Shown here: positions 35,928 through 45,437 of the stretch, one piece after another
Position numbering within the stretch: the first letter of the stretch is position 1
Layout of the letters: every line of letters begins with the position of its first letter
From: Conexibacter arvalis
Lineage (GTDB): Bacteria; Actinomycetota; Thermoleophilia; Solirubrobacterales; Solirubrobacteraceae
DNA: 64,000 nt
Reading direction: 5' to 3'
NCBI RefSeq assembly: GCF_014199525.1
Contig: NZ_JACHNU010000006.1
Span: forward strand, 1 to 64,000
The notes under the pieces: model-generated
Databases searched by the model: none
Told to the model about the DNA's origin: nothing
Seen by the model: the letters and a program-made list of their open reading frames with translations, nothing else
Program-made: the position numbers and the translations under genes

Positions 35928-37051
35928 CGGAAGGTCGCCTCCAGCTCGGCGCTCGGGATGACGCCGAGGCCCGGCCCGCCGGGCAGCCTCGCCGTCCTGC
36001 CGTCGATCGCGACGGGCTCGCGCGCGTACCGCTCGGCGTAGTAGAGCGGCCCCGCGATGTCGGAGGGGATCGTCTCGCTCAGCCGCTCGATCGCGCAGGC
36101 GACGTGCAGCTGCGCCGCCGCGCCGAGGTCGCCCTCCATGTTGGAGCCGATGATCGTCTCGAGGCCGAAGGCGGCGGCGAGGCCGGCCTGCGCGACCGCC
36201 CGCCCGAGCCCGCCGCTCTTGCCGACGTAGACCGCGACCGCGTCAGCCGCATCGGCGCGGACGACCCGCGCAAGGTCGCCGAGCGAGAAGACCGACTCGT
36301 CGACCAGCAGCGGCAGGCCGCGTCCGCGCAGGTCGCGCAGCCCGTCGAGGTCGTCGGCCGCGAGCGGCTGCTCGACGAAGGCCGGTCGCGCGGGAGCGCA
36401 CAGCTCGATCGCGCGCGCGGCGTCGCCGCGGCTCCAGCCGCCGTTGGCGTCCATCCCGAGGAAGGCGCCGTCGCCGACCAGCCGGCGGGCGTGCGCCATG
36501 CGGCGGGCGTCGTAGGCCGGATCGAAGCCGACCTTCAGCTTGAAGGCGCCGAAGCCGCGCGCGACGGCGGCGGCGTGGGCGACGTCGATCGCCTCCTCGT
36601 CCCCGCTCAGCGACAGCTTCACGGGCACCGCGTCGCGGAACGGCCCGCCGAGCAGCGCCGCCACCGGCAGCCCGCTGCTGCGCCCGAGCGCGTCCCACAG
36701 CGCCATCTCGACGCCGGCCTTCGTGAAGGGATTGCCGGCGAGCGCGCGGTCCATCCGCGAGGCGAGCGCCGCGACCGGCGCCAGCGGCTGCCCGACGAGC
36801 GCCTCGCGCAGCAGCCCGCGCACGAAGTGGACGGCGGTGACGCCGTCCTCGCCGCTCCACAGCGGCGTCGCGGAGATCTCCCCGTAGCCGACCGACCCGT
36901 CGTCGCAGCCGACGCGCACGAGCGCGAACGGCGAGCTGCCGTGCGTCCCTCTCGCGCCGTGGACGACGAGATCGGGGTCCACCCGCGGCGTGACGGTCGT
37001 CGCCTCGACCGCGACGACCGCGGGAATCCGATGCTCCTGCTCGCGGCTCAT
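35924..37051 (-). CDS. Enolase-superfamily enzyme (muconate lactonising/epimerase type)
   Basis: A 375-aa mandelate racemase/muconate lactonising-type protein. The KxK catalytic pair is in FGAFKLKVGF; metal ligands are Asp in GMDANGGW, Glu in FVEQPLA and Asp-Glu in LLVDESVF; the second general base Lys is in VYVGKSGGLG. The two-Lys arrangement fits the MLE/epimerase/o-succinylbenzoate subgroup: cycloisomerisation, epimerisation or dehydration. 4-nt overlaps on both sides. Confidence 0.9.
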   Translation of the reverse strand: MSREQEHRIPAVVAVEATTVTPRVDPDLVVHGARGTHGSSPFALVRVGCDDGSVGYGEISATPLWSGEDGVTAVHFVRGLLREALVGQPLAPVAALASRMDRALAGNPFTKAGVEMALWDALGRSSGLPVAALLGGPFRDAVPVKLSLSGDEEAIDVAHAAAVARGFGAFKLKVGFDPAYDARRMAHARRLVGDGAFLGMDANGGWSRGDAARAIELCAPARPAFVEQPLAADDLDGLRDLRGRGLPLLVDESVFSLGDLARVVRADAADAVAVYVGKSGGLGRAVAQAGLAAAFGLETIIGSNMEGDLGAAAQLHVACAIERLSETIPSDIAGPLYYAERYAREPVAIDGRTARLPGGPGLGVIPSAELEATFR

Positions 37052-37821
37052 CCGACCTGCTCCTCCAGTCTCAGGAGCGCGCGGGCGTTGCCGTCCAGCA
37101 TCGCCGCGCGCACCTCCTCCTCGATCTCCAGCTGCTCGACCTCGGCGATCCGCTCGGCCGCGAACGGCTGGCTGACGGCTGCCCCGAGGCCCGCGTCGGT
37201 GCCGAACAGCAGCCGCTGCGACGGACAGCGGGCGACGACGGCGCGCATCCCGGCGTTCGGCGTCCCGCAGAGGCAGATCCACAGGTTCGGCGTTCCGGTG
37301 ACCGCCGCGATCGCCTCGCGCCAGTGGTCCTGCAGACCGCCGTGCCCGAGCACCATGGGCACGTCGGGATGACGGCGCGCGAGCGCGGCGATCTGCAAGG
37401 GGGTCGAATACGGCGGCGTCCCGTCGTGGAAGAGGATCGGCGCGCCGTGCGCGGCCGCCACCTCCGCGATCGGGTCCATGCACGCCTCGTGCGGGCAGAA
37501 CGCCTGAATCCACGGATGGAACTTCAGCCCGCGCATGCCCAGCTCGCCGAGGCAGCGCTCCGTCTCCGCCGCCGCGTCCGGCAGCCGCGGATCGACCGTG
37601 CCGAAGGCGACCAGCCGGTCGGGCGCCTCCGCGACCCACGCCGCGACCCGGTCGTTCTCCGCCGGCGACGGGTGCCACAGCCCGTCGAGCGTGAAGACGA
37701 CGCTGACGTCGATCCCGAGCTCGTCCATCACGGCGACGTAGTCGGCCGCGGTGTACGGCCGCGAGTCGTACCGGCCGCCCTCTCCGCCCTCAGAGGGCTT
37801 GTGGACGTGGAAGTCGATCAT
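37048..37821 (-). CDS. Amidohydrolase_2-family hydrolase (first of three)
   Basis: A 257-aa TIM-barrel hydrolase starting MIDFHVHKPSEG, which gives the HxH metal pair. Further ligands are Lys/His in RGLKFHPWIQAF, His in ILFHDGTPP, His in VLGHGGLQDHW and Asp in LLFGTDAGLG. The three paralogues in this operon are diverged, so each probably handles a different intermediate. Confidence 0.88.
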   Translation of the reverse strand: MIDFHVHKPSEGGEGGRYDSRPYTAADYVAVMDELGIDVSVVFTLDGLWHPSPAENDRVAAWVAEAPDRLVAFGTVDPRLPDAAAETERCLGELGMRGLKFHPWIQAFCPHEACMDPIAEVAAAHGAPILFHDGTPPYSTPLQIAALARRHPDVPMVLGHGGLQDHWREAIAAVTGTPNLWICLCGTPNAGMRAVVARCPSQRLLFGTDAGLGAAVSQPFAAERIAEVEQLEIEEEVRAAMLDGNARALLRLEEQVG

Positions 37822-38672
37822 CGCGCCGGCTCCTTGGGGGCGGCGGACGGCGCAGACGCGGGCGGCGCCGCGGCGACCGCCTCGATCGCGCGCGCGACCG
37901 CGTCGACGAGCCGCTCGAAGGCGGCGGCGCCGTCGGCCTCCGCGCCGTCGCGCGGGTCGTCGGTGAAGCCGTCGATCGCCGCCCACGCGCCCGGCTGCTC
38001 CAGCCGCAGGCCGTCGGGTGCGGACGGCCACGTGCCCGGCGACGGGCGCAGCTCGCCGTCCCGGACGCCCTCCGGTCGCAGCGCGCGCATCAGCGCCGTC
38101 TCGAAGGCGCCGGCGTGCCCCGGATACGACGTGCCCCACGGTCCGTCCGCCGCGGCCAGCGCCCAGTAGTCGGCGGCCGCCGCGACGATGCCGTGGAGGC
38201 GCGCCGCGTCGGCGGCCGCCTGCGCGCAGACGGCGCTGTTGCCGCCGTGGCCGTTGAGCAGCAGCAGCCGGCGCGCCCCGGAGCTCGTCGCGCTTGCGAT
38301 CAGCTCGCCCAGGACCCGCGCGAGCGTCGCCGCCGACAGCGACAGCGTCCCGCCGAACGGGAGGTGATGTTCGGAGGCGCCGAACGCGAGCGTCGGGGCG
38401 AGCACGACCGTGACCGGCTGGCCGCCGCCCTGCGCCGCGCCAGCTCGCGCCGCCCCGCCGTTCGCCGGGTCGGCAGGCGCCGCCCCGCCCCGCGCCGCCC
38501 CGGCCCGCTCGGCAGCGGCCGCCGCGAGCCGCTCGGCCGCGACCGCGTCCATGCCCGTGGCGAGGTGCGGACCGTGCTGCTCGGTCGCGCCGACCGGCAG
38601 CACGACGACCGCCTCCGGAAGCAGCGCCGCCAGCTCCTCGCGCGTCGCCTCGGCCCAGCGCACGACGGTCAT
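37818..38672 (-). CDS. Creatininase-family amidohydrolase
   Basis: A 284-aa protein with the family's metal motifs: Glu and His in VGATEQHGPHLATGMD, and NGHGGNSAVC, plus FGASEHHLPFGGTLSL. Creatininase relatives open cyclic amides (creatinine, formamides in MftE/ArfB-like roles). A Gly/Ala-rich insert at about 60-95 and an Ala/Pro tail are low-complexity. It overlaps both neighbours by 4 nt. Confidence 0.9.
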   Translation of the reverse strand: MTVVRWAEATREELAALLPEAVVVLPVGATEQHGPHLATGMDAVAAERLAAAAAERAGAARGGAAPADPANGGAARAGAAQGGGQPVTVVLAPTLAFGASEHHLPFGGTLSLSAATLARVLGELIASATSSGARRLLLLNGHGGNSAVCAQAAADAARLHGIVAAAADYWALAAADGPWGTSYPGHAGAFETALMRALRPEGVRDGELRPSPGTWPSAPDGLRLEQPGAWAAIDGFTDDPRDGAEADGAAAFERLVDAVARAIEAVAAAPPASAPSAAPKEPAR

Positions 38673-39751
38673 CGCGTCGCCTCCGCCGGGGCGCCCGGGC
38701 GATCCCGCGGGCCGCCCGCTCCACCTGCCGTACGGTCCGGTGCGCCGCGCTCCATCGCCTCGGCCAGCCGCTCGCTGAGCGCCAGCGCGGCGAGGCCGTC
38801 GGCGAGGAGAGGGACGGCTGGGCGGCCGGTCGGGGTCGTCGGCCGCTCGCCGCGGCAATGGGCGACGAAGCGGTCGAGCTGGCGGCCGAAGCAGCGGGTC
38901 GTGCGGTCGCCGGCGCCGACCAGCTCGGCGGTCTCGGCGCGCGACTCGACGCGCAGCGAGAACGCGGCGACGTCGATCGTCGCGCAGCCGCCGCGGCCGC
39001 GTACCGTGATCTCGCCGGCGACGGGGGCCGGCAGCAGCCAGCCGATCTCGAGCTCGATCCGATGGCCGGCGGGGTGCGCGAGGCTGGCCCCGCAGAGGTT
39101 GTCGGCCGGCAGCGCCGGGTCGGTCCGCAGCGACCACGCGTGCTCGAGCGCCAGCTCCTCCGGGCCGAGCAGGACGCGCAGCCAGTCGGCGACGTGTGCG
39201 CCCTCGTGGATCACGGGCAGGCCGTGCGCCAGCGTCGCGCGCATCCGCTCGGCGTGCTCGCGGTCGAGCGGATCGTCGAGCTCGTCGTAGACGATCACGC
39301 GCACCTGCAGCGGATCGCCGAGCGCGCCGTCGGCGATCAGCTCGGCGAGCCGCTCGATCGCCGGATCGTGGCGGTAGGTGAAGCCGACCTGCAGCAGCGC
39401 CGCGGTCTCCGGCGGCAGGTCGCCGTACGCCTCCCGCGCCGCGGCGAGCGACGTCGCGATCGGCTTCTCGGCGAGCACGTGGCGGCCGTGCTCGACGGCG
39501 AGGCGGACGAGCCCGGGCGTCACCCACGGCGGCGTCGCGACGACCCAGGCCGTGACCGACTCGTCGGCGAGCAGCTGCTCGGCGTCGTCGAGCACCGGCA
39601 CCCCGGGCGCGTCGATCAGCGCCCGCTGGACCGGCGAGGGCTCGACGATCGCGGCCAGCTCGACCTGCGGGTGCGCCAGCAGCGCCGGCAGGTGGGCGCC
39701 GCGCCCGATGTCGCCGGCGCCGACCAGCGCGACGCGGATCGGTGCGGTCAC
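38669..39751 (-). CDS. Gfo/Idh/MocA-family oxidoreductase
   Basis: A 360-aa NAD(P)-dependent dehydrogenase. The Rossmann start VALVGAGDIGRGAHLPALLA and the EKP motif in VLAEKPIATSL are clear, with YRHDPAIERLAELI in the C-terminal sugar-binding half. Such enzymes oxidise sugar or inositol hydroxyls. GTG start overlaps the ridA-like stop (GTGA). Confidence 0.92.
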   Translation of the reverse strand: MTAPIRVALVGAGDIGRGAHLPALLAHPQVELAAIVEPSPVQRALIDAPGVPVLDDAEQLLADESVTAWVVATPPWVTPGLVRLAVEHGRHVLAEKPIATSLAAAREAYGDLPPETAALLQVGFTYRHDPAIERLAELIADGALGDPLQVRVIVYDELDDPLDREHAERMRATLAHGLPVIHEGAHVADWLRVLLGPEELALEHAWSLRTDPALPADNLCGASLAHPAGHRIELEIGWLLPAPVAGEITVRGRGGCATIDVAAFSLRVESRAETAELVGAGDRTTRCFGRQLDRFVAHCRGERPTTPTGRPAVPLLADGLAALALSERLAEAMERGAPDRTAGGAGGPRDRPGAPAEATR

Positions 39752-40143
39752 GAGCGCACCGCCACGATCGCGTCGATCTCGACGTCGAAGCCGTTCAGCT
39801 CACAGGCGACGACCGTCCGCACCGGCTTGGGATCGTCGAACCATCTCGCGTAGACCGTGTTCATCCGCGCCCACAGCGCGATGTCGGTCAGGTAGACCGT
39901 GACCTTCACCGCGTCGCGCAGGTCGGCGCCGGCCGCCTCCGCGACCGCGGCCAGGTTCGCCAGCGTCATCTCCGTCTGCTCCTCGATCGTGCCGCGCACG
40001 ATCGCGCCCTCCGGGGTGATCGCCGCCTGGCCGGCGAGGAAGAGGAAGCCGCCGGAGACGATCGCCGACGAGTACGGGCCGGCCGGGCCGGGAGCGGTCG
40101 GCGGGGCCGTCGCCTCGCGGCGTTCGGGACGCGAGCCGCTCAT
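39748..40143 (-). CDS. RidA-family protein
   Basis: A 131-aa RidA/YjgF fold: AGPYSSAIVSGGFLFLAGQA, then VYLTDIALWARMNTVYARWF, and the catalytic Arg in KPVRTVVACE with VEIDAIVAV. RidA proteins hydrolyse reactive enamines/imines to ketones and ammonia. This implies that the pathway handles an amino-containing intermediate. Confidence 0.9.
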   Translation of the reverse strand: MSGSRPERREATAPPTAPGPAGPYSSAIVSGGFLFLAGQAAITPEGAIVRGTIEEQTEMTLANLAAVAEAAGADLRDAVKVTVYLTDIALWARMNTVYARWFDDPKPVRTVVACELNGFDVEIDAIVAVRS

Positions 40144-40949
40144 CGCGCCCCCTCGATCTCGCGGGCGTGCGGCAGGGGCTCGGGGACCGCGGCAAGCAGC
40201 TCGCGCGTGTACGGATGCTCGGGTGCGGTGAACAGCCGCTCGCGCGAGCCGGTCTCGACGATCCGACCGCGCTGCATGACGGCGACGACGTCGGACATGT
40301 AGCGGACGACCGCGAGGTTGTGCGAGACGAACAGGTACGTGAGGCCGAGGCGCCCCTGCAAGTCGCGCAGGAGGTTCAGGATCTGCGCCTGAATCGAGAC
40401 GTCGACCGCCGAGACGGCCTCGTCGAGCACGATCAGCTCGGGCTCGAGCGCGATCGCGCGCGCGATGCCGACGCGCTGGCACTGGCCGCCCGACAGCTCG
40501 TGCGGGTAGCGCTGCGCGAACGCCGACGGCAGCCCGACGAGCGCGAGCAGTTCGCGCACGCGCTCGGCGCGCGCCGAGCGCGGCATCCGCTCGTGCACTG
40601 CCAGCGGCAGCCCGACGATCTGCTCGATCGTCTTGCGCCGGTTGAGGGCGGCGACCGGGTCCTGCAGCACGATCTGCATCTGGCGGCGCTGCCTGCGCAG
40701 CTCGCGGCCGTCCAGCTCTGCGAGGTCGCGGCCGGCCACGCGGACGCGGCCGGAGGTGGGCGTGTCGAGCCCCAGCACGAGGCGCGACAGCGTCGACTTG
40801 CCGCTGCCGGACTCGCCGACGAGCCCGAAGGTCTCGCCGCGGGCGATCGTCAGCGAGACGTCGTCGACGGCCTTGTGGACATGGTGGCGCCCGACGCGGT
40901 AGTGGCGGCTGAGGTGCTCGACCTCGACCAGCGGATCGACGGCGCTCAC
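40140..40949 (-). CDS. Dipeptide/oligopeptide-type ABC ATPase (DppF/OppF)
   Basis: A 269-aa ABC ATPase: Walker A GLVGESGSGKSTLSRL, Q-loop IVLQDPVAALN, signature ELSGGQCQRVGIARA, Walker B LIVLDEAVSAVD and switch His in FVSHNLAVVRYM. Ser-to-Ala-like change is seen after the Walker B Glu (DEAVS where DEPTS is usual), common in OppF. It ends with the oligopeptide C-terminal extension (HPYTRELLAAVP). Confidence 0.93.
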   Translation of the reverse strand: MSAVDPLVEVEHLSRHYRVGRHHVHKAVDDVSLTIARGETFGLVGESGSGKSTLSRLVLGLDTPTSGRVRVAGRDLAELDGRELRRQRRQMQIVLQDPVAALNRRKTIEQIVGLPLAVHERMPRSARAERVRELLALVGLPSAFAQRYPHELSGGQCQRVGIARAIALEPELIVLDEAVSAVDVSIQAQILNLLRDLQGRLGLTYLFVSHNLAVVRYMSDVVAVMQRGRIVETGSRERLFTAPEHPYTRELLAAVPEPLPHAREIEGAR

Positions 40950-41968
40950 CGGTCGCCTCCGGTCGGCGCGAGCGCCGGCGCGACCGTGCCGGCGCTTCGC
41001 TCGGGGGCGAGATGGCAGGCGGCCGCGCGGCCGCCGGCGATCTCCGTCAGCGGCGGTCGCTCGCGCTCGCAGCGCTCGTACGCGTACGCGCACCGCGGAC
41101 GGAAGGAGCAGCCCGCCGGCAGCTGGCCGGCCGACGGCGGCTGTCCCGCGAGCGCCGGCATCGGCGCCGCCGGGTCGGCGTCGAGCCGGCACACCGATGC
41201 GAGCAGCCCCTCGGAGTAGGGGTGCAGCGGGTTCCGATAGAGATCCGCCAGCGGCCCCGTCTCGACCAGCCGGCCCGCGTACATGACCTGCAGGCGGTCG
41301 CAGAAGCGCGCGGCGACGCCGAGGTCGTGGGTGATCAGGATCACGGCAAGCCCGCGCTGCTCGGCCAGCCGCAGCAGCAGCTCGAGGATCCGCGCCTGCG
41401 TCGTCACGTCCAGCGCCGTCGTCGGCTCGTCGGCGACGAGCAGCTCGGGACCGGCGCTCAGCGCCATCGCGATCACCACCCGCTGCCGCATGCCGCCGGA
41501 GAACTCGTGCGGATACTGGTCGGCCCGCCGTTCCGGGTCGGGCACGCCGACCTCTCGGAGCAGCTCCACGACGCGTCGCCGCGCGACCGCTGCGGTGACG
41601 TCCTCATGGGCGTGGATCGCCTCGGCGATCTGGTCGCCGACGCGACGCACCGGGTTCAACGCCGAGAGCGGATCCTGGTAGACCATCGCCGCGCGCCGTC
41701 CGCGGATCGCGGCCAGCTCACGCTCCTCCAGCGCAGCGACGTCGGTTCCGTCCGACAACGTGATTTGCCCGGAGCTGATCCGCACGGGCGCCTGCAGCAG
41801 CCGCATCACCGCGAGTGCCGTCAGCGACTTGCCCGAGCCCGACTCGCCGACGAGCCCGAGGCGCTCACCGGCGCCGAGCTGAAACGAGACGTCTCGCACG
41901 AGCTGCAGCGGGGCGTCACGCCCGACGACCTCGATCGTCAGCCCGGTCACGGTGAGCGCAGCTGTCAT
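40946..41968 (-). CDS. Dipeptide/oligopeptide-type ABC ATPase (DppD/OppD)
   Basis: A 340-aa ABC ATPase with Walker A GLVGESGSGKSLTALAV, signature EFSGGMRQRVVIAMAL, Walker B LLVADEPTTALDVT and switch His in ITHDLGVAA. The C-terminal region has the Cys cluster CSFRPRCAYAYERCERE and a fourth Cys in AACHLAP, the pattern that binds an iron-sulfur cluster in some DppD proteins. Confidence 0.94.
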   Translation of the reverse strand: MTAALTVTGLTIEVVGRDAPLQLVRDVSFQLGAGERLGLVGESGSGKSLTALAVMRLLQAPVRISSGQITLSDGTDVAALEERELAAIRGRRAAMVYQDPLSALNPVRRVGDQIAEAIHAHEDVTAAVARRRVVELLREVGVPDPERRADQYPHEFSGGMRQRVVIAMALSAGPELLVADEPTTALDVTTQARILELLLRLAEQRGLAVILITHDLGVAARFCDRLQVMYAGRLVETGPLADLYRNPLHPYSEGLLASVCRLDADPAAPMPALAGQPPSAGQLPAGCSFRPRCAYAYERCERERPPLTEIAGGRAAACHLAPERSAGTVAPALAPTGGDR

Positions 41969-42846
41969 CGCTCCTCCTGTCGCGGGTCGAGCGCCTGCTG
42001 GAGCTGCGACCCGAAGGTGTTGAACGCGAGGATCGCGACGAAGATCGCGACTCCCGGGACGACCGTCAGCCAGACCGAGCGGTACAGGCCGGCGTATCCC
42101 TCTTGCAGCAGCGTGCCCCACGACGCCTCGGGCGGCTGCACGCCGAGTCCGAGGAACGAGAGGCTCGCCTCGATCCCGATCGCCCAGGCGACCGTCAGCG
42201 ACGCCTGCGCGATGAGCGCTGGCGAGGCGTTGGGCAGCAGCTCGCCGAAGACGGTGCGCAGCGGGCTGACGCCGACGGCGCGCGCCGCCAGCCGGTAGTC
42301 GGAGCGCAGCTCCGTCAGCAGCGCCGAGCGCGCGATGCGCGCCGTCTGCGGTGCGAGCAGCAGTCCGCTGATCAGCGCCAGCGTCCACGAGCTCGCGCCG
42401 AACGCCGCGACGAGGATCAGCGCCAGCAGGATCGGCGGGATCGCCAGGCACGCGTCGGCGGCGCGCATCAGCCCCTCGCCGACGGCGCGCCCGGCCGCCG
42501 CGGCGACGAACCCCCACAGCGTCCCGACGGCCATCGAGACGGCCATCGCGCCGAACGCGACCAGCAGCGTGAGCCGTCCGCCGGCGAGCGTGCGGGCGAG
42601 CACGTCGCGGCCGAGGTCGTCGGTGCCCAGCCAATGGGCGCCGGAGGGCGAGGCGAGGATCTCCCGCGTGTCGATCGCCGTCGGCGATCCGGCGATCGGC
42701 GTCGCCAGCAGCGACAGCAGCAGGAGCACCGCGATCGTGACGGCCGAGACGACGGCCGCCGGCCGGCGCGACAGCCGCCGCACGATGCCGACGCGTCCCG
42801 CCGCTGCCGTCTCGAGCGCCGGGCCCGTCGCGACGGTCGCGCTCAT
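41965..42846 (-). CDS. ABC permease, DppC type
   Basis: A 293-aa inner-membrane permease with about six hydrophobic segments. The family landmark HWLGTDDLGRDVLARTLAGG is present, and the ATPase-coupling EAA-like loop reads YRLAARAVGVSPLRTVFGEL. N-terminal 35 residues are cytoplasmic. Confidence 0.94.
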   Translation of the reverse strand: MSATVATGPALETAAAGRVGIVRRLSRRPAAVVSAVTIAVLLLLSLLATPIAGSPTAIDTREILASPSGAHWLGTDDLGRDVLARTLAGGRLTLLVAFGAMAVSMAVGTLWGFVAAAAGRAVGEGLMRAADACLAIPPILLALILVAAFGASSWTLALISGLLLAPQTARIARSALLTELRSDYRLAARAVGVSPLRTVFGELLPNASPALIAQASLTVAWAIGIEASLSFLGLGVQPPEASWGTLLQEGYAGLYRSVWLTVVPGVAIFVAILAFNTFGSQLQQALDPRQEER

Positions 42847-43814
42847 GGCTGCCCCTCCCCGACGCGCAGCCGCGGGTCGAGCACGCCGTACAGCAGGTCG
42901 GTGACGAACGTGACGAACACGAAGATCGCGACCGCCAGCAGCACGACGCTCTGGAGCACGGCGTAGTCGCGCTTCAGCACCGCGTCGACCACCAGCGAGC
43001 CGAGCCCCGGCCAGCCGAAGACGTACTCGACGACGACCACGCCGCCCAGCAGGTAGCCGACCGTCACGCCGAGGTACGTGAGGCTCGGGATGAGCGCGTT
43101 GGGCAGCGCGTGCCCGAGCACCACGCGCCGGCGCTGCAGGCCCTTGCCCGTCGCCGTGCGGATGAACGGCGCCCGCAGCGTCTCGCCCAGCGATGCCCGC
43201 AGCAGGACGACCAGCGGCGCGGCGACCGCGAGCCCGAGCGTCAGCGCCGGCATCGCGACGAGCCGCAGGTTCTCGAGCGGGTCCTCGACGAACGGCACGT
43301 AGCCGCGCGCCGGCAGCAGGCCCGCCTGCACGCTGAGCACGACCACGAACGCGATCCCGACCAGGAACGGCGGAGCGGCCATCAGCGCCGCGGTCGCCGC
43401 GTTGACGAGGCGCGCTGCGATCGAGCGCGGCCGCGTCGCGCTCACGAGCGCGGCCGGGACGGCGAGGACGAGGCCGACCACGAAGGCCAGCCCCGCCAGC
43501 TCCAGCGTCGGGACCACGCGCTGACCGATCAGCGTCGTGACCGCGTACTGGCTGAAGTACGACTGCCCCAGATCGCCCTGCAGCAGGCCGCCGACCCACG
43601 AGAGGTACTGGGCGACGACCGAGCGGTCGAGGCCCAGCTCATGGCGCAGCTCCGCCAACGCCGCGGGGTCGATGTTGCGCGCCCCGCCGAGCTTCGTGAT
43701 CGTCGGGTCGCCGGGGACGACCCGCAGCAGCGCGAAGGTCAGCAGCGAGGCGAGCGCGAGCAGCAGGACCCCTGCGCCCAGCCGGCGCAAGACATAGCCG
43801 CGCAACCCGTTCAC
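42843..43814 (-). CDS. ABC permease, DppB type
   Basis: A 323-aa permease with six hydrophobic segments. It opens VLRRLGAGVLLLALASLLTF and continues LLRVVPGDPT, as in DppB/NikB; the coupling loop is RTATGKGLQRRRVVLGHALP. GTG start at 43814 is set by the 4-nt overlap with the substrate-binding gene. Confidence 0.94.
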   Translation of the reverse strand: MNGLRGYVLRRLGAGVLLLALASLLTFALLRVVPGDPTITKLGGARNIDPAALAELRHELGLDRSVVAQYLSWVGGLLQGDLGQSYFSQYAVTTLIGQRVVPTLELAGLAFVVGLVLAVPAALVSATRPRSIAARLVNAATAALMAAPPFLVGIAFVVVLSVQAGLLPARGYVPFVEDPLENLRLVAMPALTLGLAVAAPLVVLLRASLGETLRAPFIRTATGKGLQRRRVVLGHALPNALIPSLTYLGVTVGYLLGGVVVVEYVFGWPGLGSLVVDAVLKRDYAVLQSVVLLAVAIFVFVTFVTDLLYGVLDPRLRVGEGQP

Positions 43815-45436
43815 CGCGCGAAGCCCGCCTGCGTCAGATCGACGTTGCCCTGCGTGTCGACCCACGCCCCGACGACGTCCGGCTGGACGACCGTCTGCAG
43901 CGTCGTGAACGCGATCGGCAGGACGGGCACGGCTCTGTTCTGGACCTCCTGCAGCTGCGCGTAGATGCCGTCACGCTCGGCGGCGTCGCCGGTGGCGACC
44001 GCTCTGCTGGACAGCTCTCTCCACCCGGGCAGTCTCGCGTTGCACTCGCAGACGCCCTCGTTGAGGAAGCTGAGCTGGTACATCGGCGTCGTCGGGAGCG
44101 ACAGGTAGTTGGCGACGATCGTCCCGGGGAAGCGCTTGCCCGCCGGGTAGAACGCCTCCAGCCACGTGCTGAACTCCTCGCGCTGGATCTTCAGCGTGAT
44201 GCCGATCTTCTTCAGGTCCTCCTGGAGGATCTGGCCCATCTGCGCCCACTCGGGGAACTGCCCGGCGGGGGTCAGGAAGGTGAGCGTCTCGCCCGCGCCG
44301 ACGCCCGCCTCGGCGAACAGCGCTCTCGCGCGGTCGAGGTCGAACGGATACGCCGCCAGCGACGCTTCGAATGCCTGGTTTCTGGGCGACAGCATCGAGG
44401 CGGTCTCGGGGACGAGGCCCTTGCCCGCGTACGCGACTCTCAGCATCGTCTCGCGGTCGATCGCGTGCAGCAGCGCCTGCCGGGCGCGGACGTCGTCGAA
44501 CGGCGGGCTGGCGTTGTCGACCTCCCAGTAGACACCGGCCGAGATGTCCTCGGGCTCCAGCGCCCTCCCCTGCGTCGCCGCGACCAGCCCGTCGACGTCG
44601 GCGGGCGGCACCGACCACAGCACGTCGAGATCGCCGGAGCGGAACGCCGTCGCCGCGGCCGTCGCGTCGGGCGAGCGCACGATCTCGATCTCGTCGAGGT
44701 TCGCCTGCTCTCCCCAGTAGTCGTCGTTTCTGACGAGCGTCACGTGGTCGTCGGGAACCATCTCAGCGAGCTTGAACGGTCCGGTGCCGACCGCCGCCTT
44801 GGCGGCCGTCGAGAACGTTCTCGGCTGCACCATCACGAGCGACGACGCTGCCAGCGCGTCCGGAAGCAGCGCGTTCGGCGCGCTGAGCCGGAGCACCAGC
44901 CTGGTCGGCGACGGCGTCCCGATCGACGCGATCATCTCGATCTTCGTGCGGTCGGGGTTGGGAACTCTCGGGTCGAGCACGCGCTCGAGGTTGGCCTTCA
45001 CAGCCCGCGAGTCGAACGGCGTGCCGTCGTGGAACCTGACGCCTGAGCGCAGCGTGAACGTCCACGTCCGCTGGTCGGGCGAGGCGCGCCACGACTCGGC
45101 CAGGCCGGGTTCGGTCTCGCCGTTGCGCCCGGCTCTCGTCAGCCCGTCGAACAACAGCGGATGCACGACGAGCTGCTGCGCCGCCGACCGCGTGTGCGGA
45201 TCGAGCTGCGAGATGCCCGACGCCGTCCCGTAGACGAGCCTTCCGCCGGCGCTCGCCGGCTGCGACTCGCCCGTTGCTCCGCGGTCGGTCGTCGGGCTCG
45301 ATCCGCCGCAGCCGACCGCGAGCGCCGCGCACCCGGCGGTCAGCGCGGCGACGCCCGCGATGCGCGCGGCCGCTGCCGCAGCGCGTGTCTCTCTCATCAG
45401 CACCACCGTGCCTGCCTCTCTCCCAGATGACTTCAT
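43811..45436 (-). CDS. ABC substrate-binding lipoprotein (SBP_bac_5)
   Basis: A 541-aa lipoprotein. The lipobox LAVGC ends an N-terminal signal sequence (Cys near residue 43). The mature part matches family-5 solute-binding proteins: AESWRASPDQRTWTFTLRSG, VRFHDGTPFDSRAVK and TGPFKLAEMVP. These bind peptides, but also glycosides, opines or plant compounds. ATG 45436 sits 1 nt after the stop of the upstream glycosidase-like gene. Confidence 0.93.
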   Translation of the reverse strand: MKSSGREAGTVVLMRETRAAAAAARIAGVAALTAGCAALAVGCGGSSPTTDRGATGESQPASAGGRLVYGTASGISQLDPHTRSAAQQLVVHPLLFDGLTRAGRNGETEPGLAESWRASPDQRTWTFTLRSGVRFHDGTPFDSRAVKANLERVLDPRVPNPDRTKIEMIASIGTPSPTRLVLRLSAPNALLPDALAASSLVMVQPRTFSTAAKAAVGTGPFKLAEMVPDDHVTLVRNDDYWGEQANLDEIEIVRSPDATAAATAFRSGDLDVLWSVPPADVDGLVAATQGRALEPEDISAGVYWEVDNASPPFDDVRARQALLHAIDRETMLRVAYAGKGLVPETASMLSPRNQAFEASLAAYPFDLDRARALFAEAGVGAGETLTFLTPAGQFPEWAQMGQILQEDLKKIGITLKIQREEFSTWLEAFYPAGKRFPGTIVANYLSLPTTPMYQLSFLNEGVCECNARLPGWRELSSRAVATGDAAERDGIYAQLQEVQNRAVPVLPIAFTTLQTVVQPDVVGAWVDTQGNVDLTQAGFAR

Positions 45437-45437
45437 C

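Noticed and set aside
34665-36041. A 458-codon + strand frame in the catabolic operon
   Set aside because: Antisense shadow of the unassigned operon enzyme, Arg-rich and without motifs.
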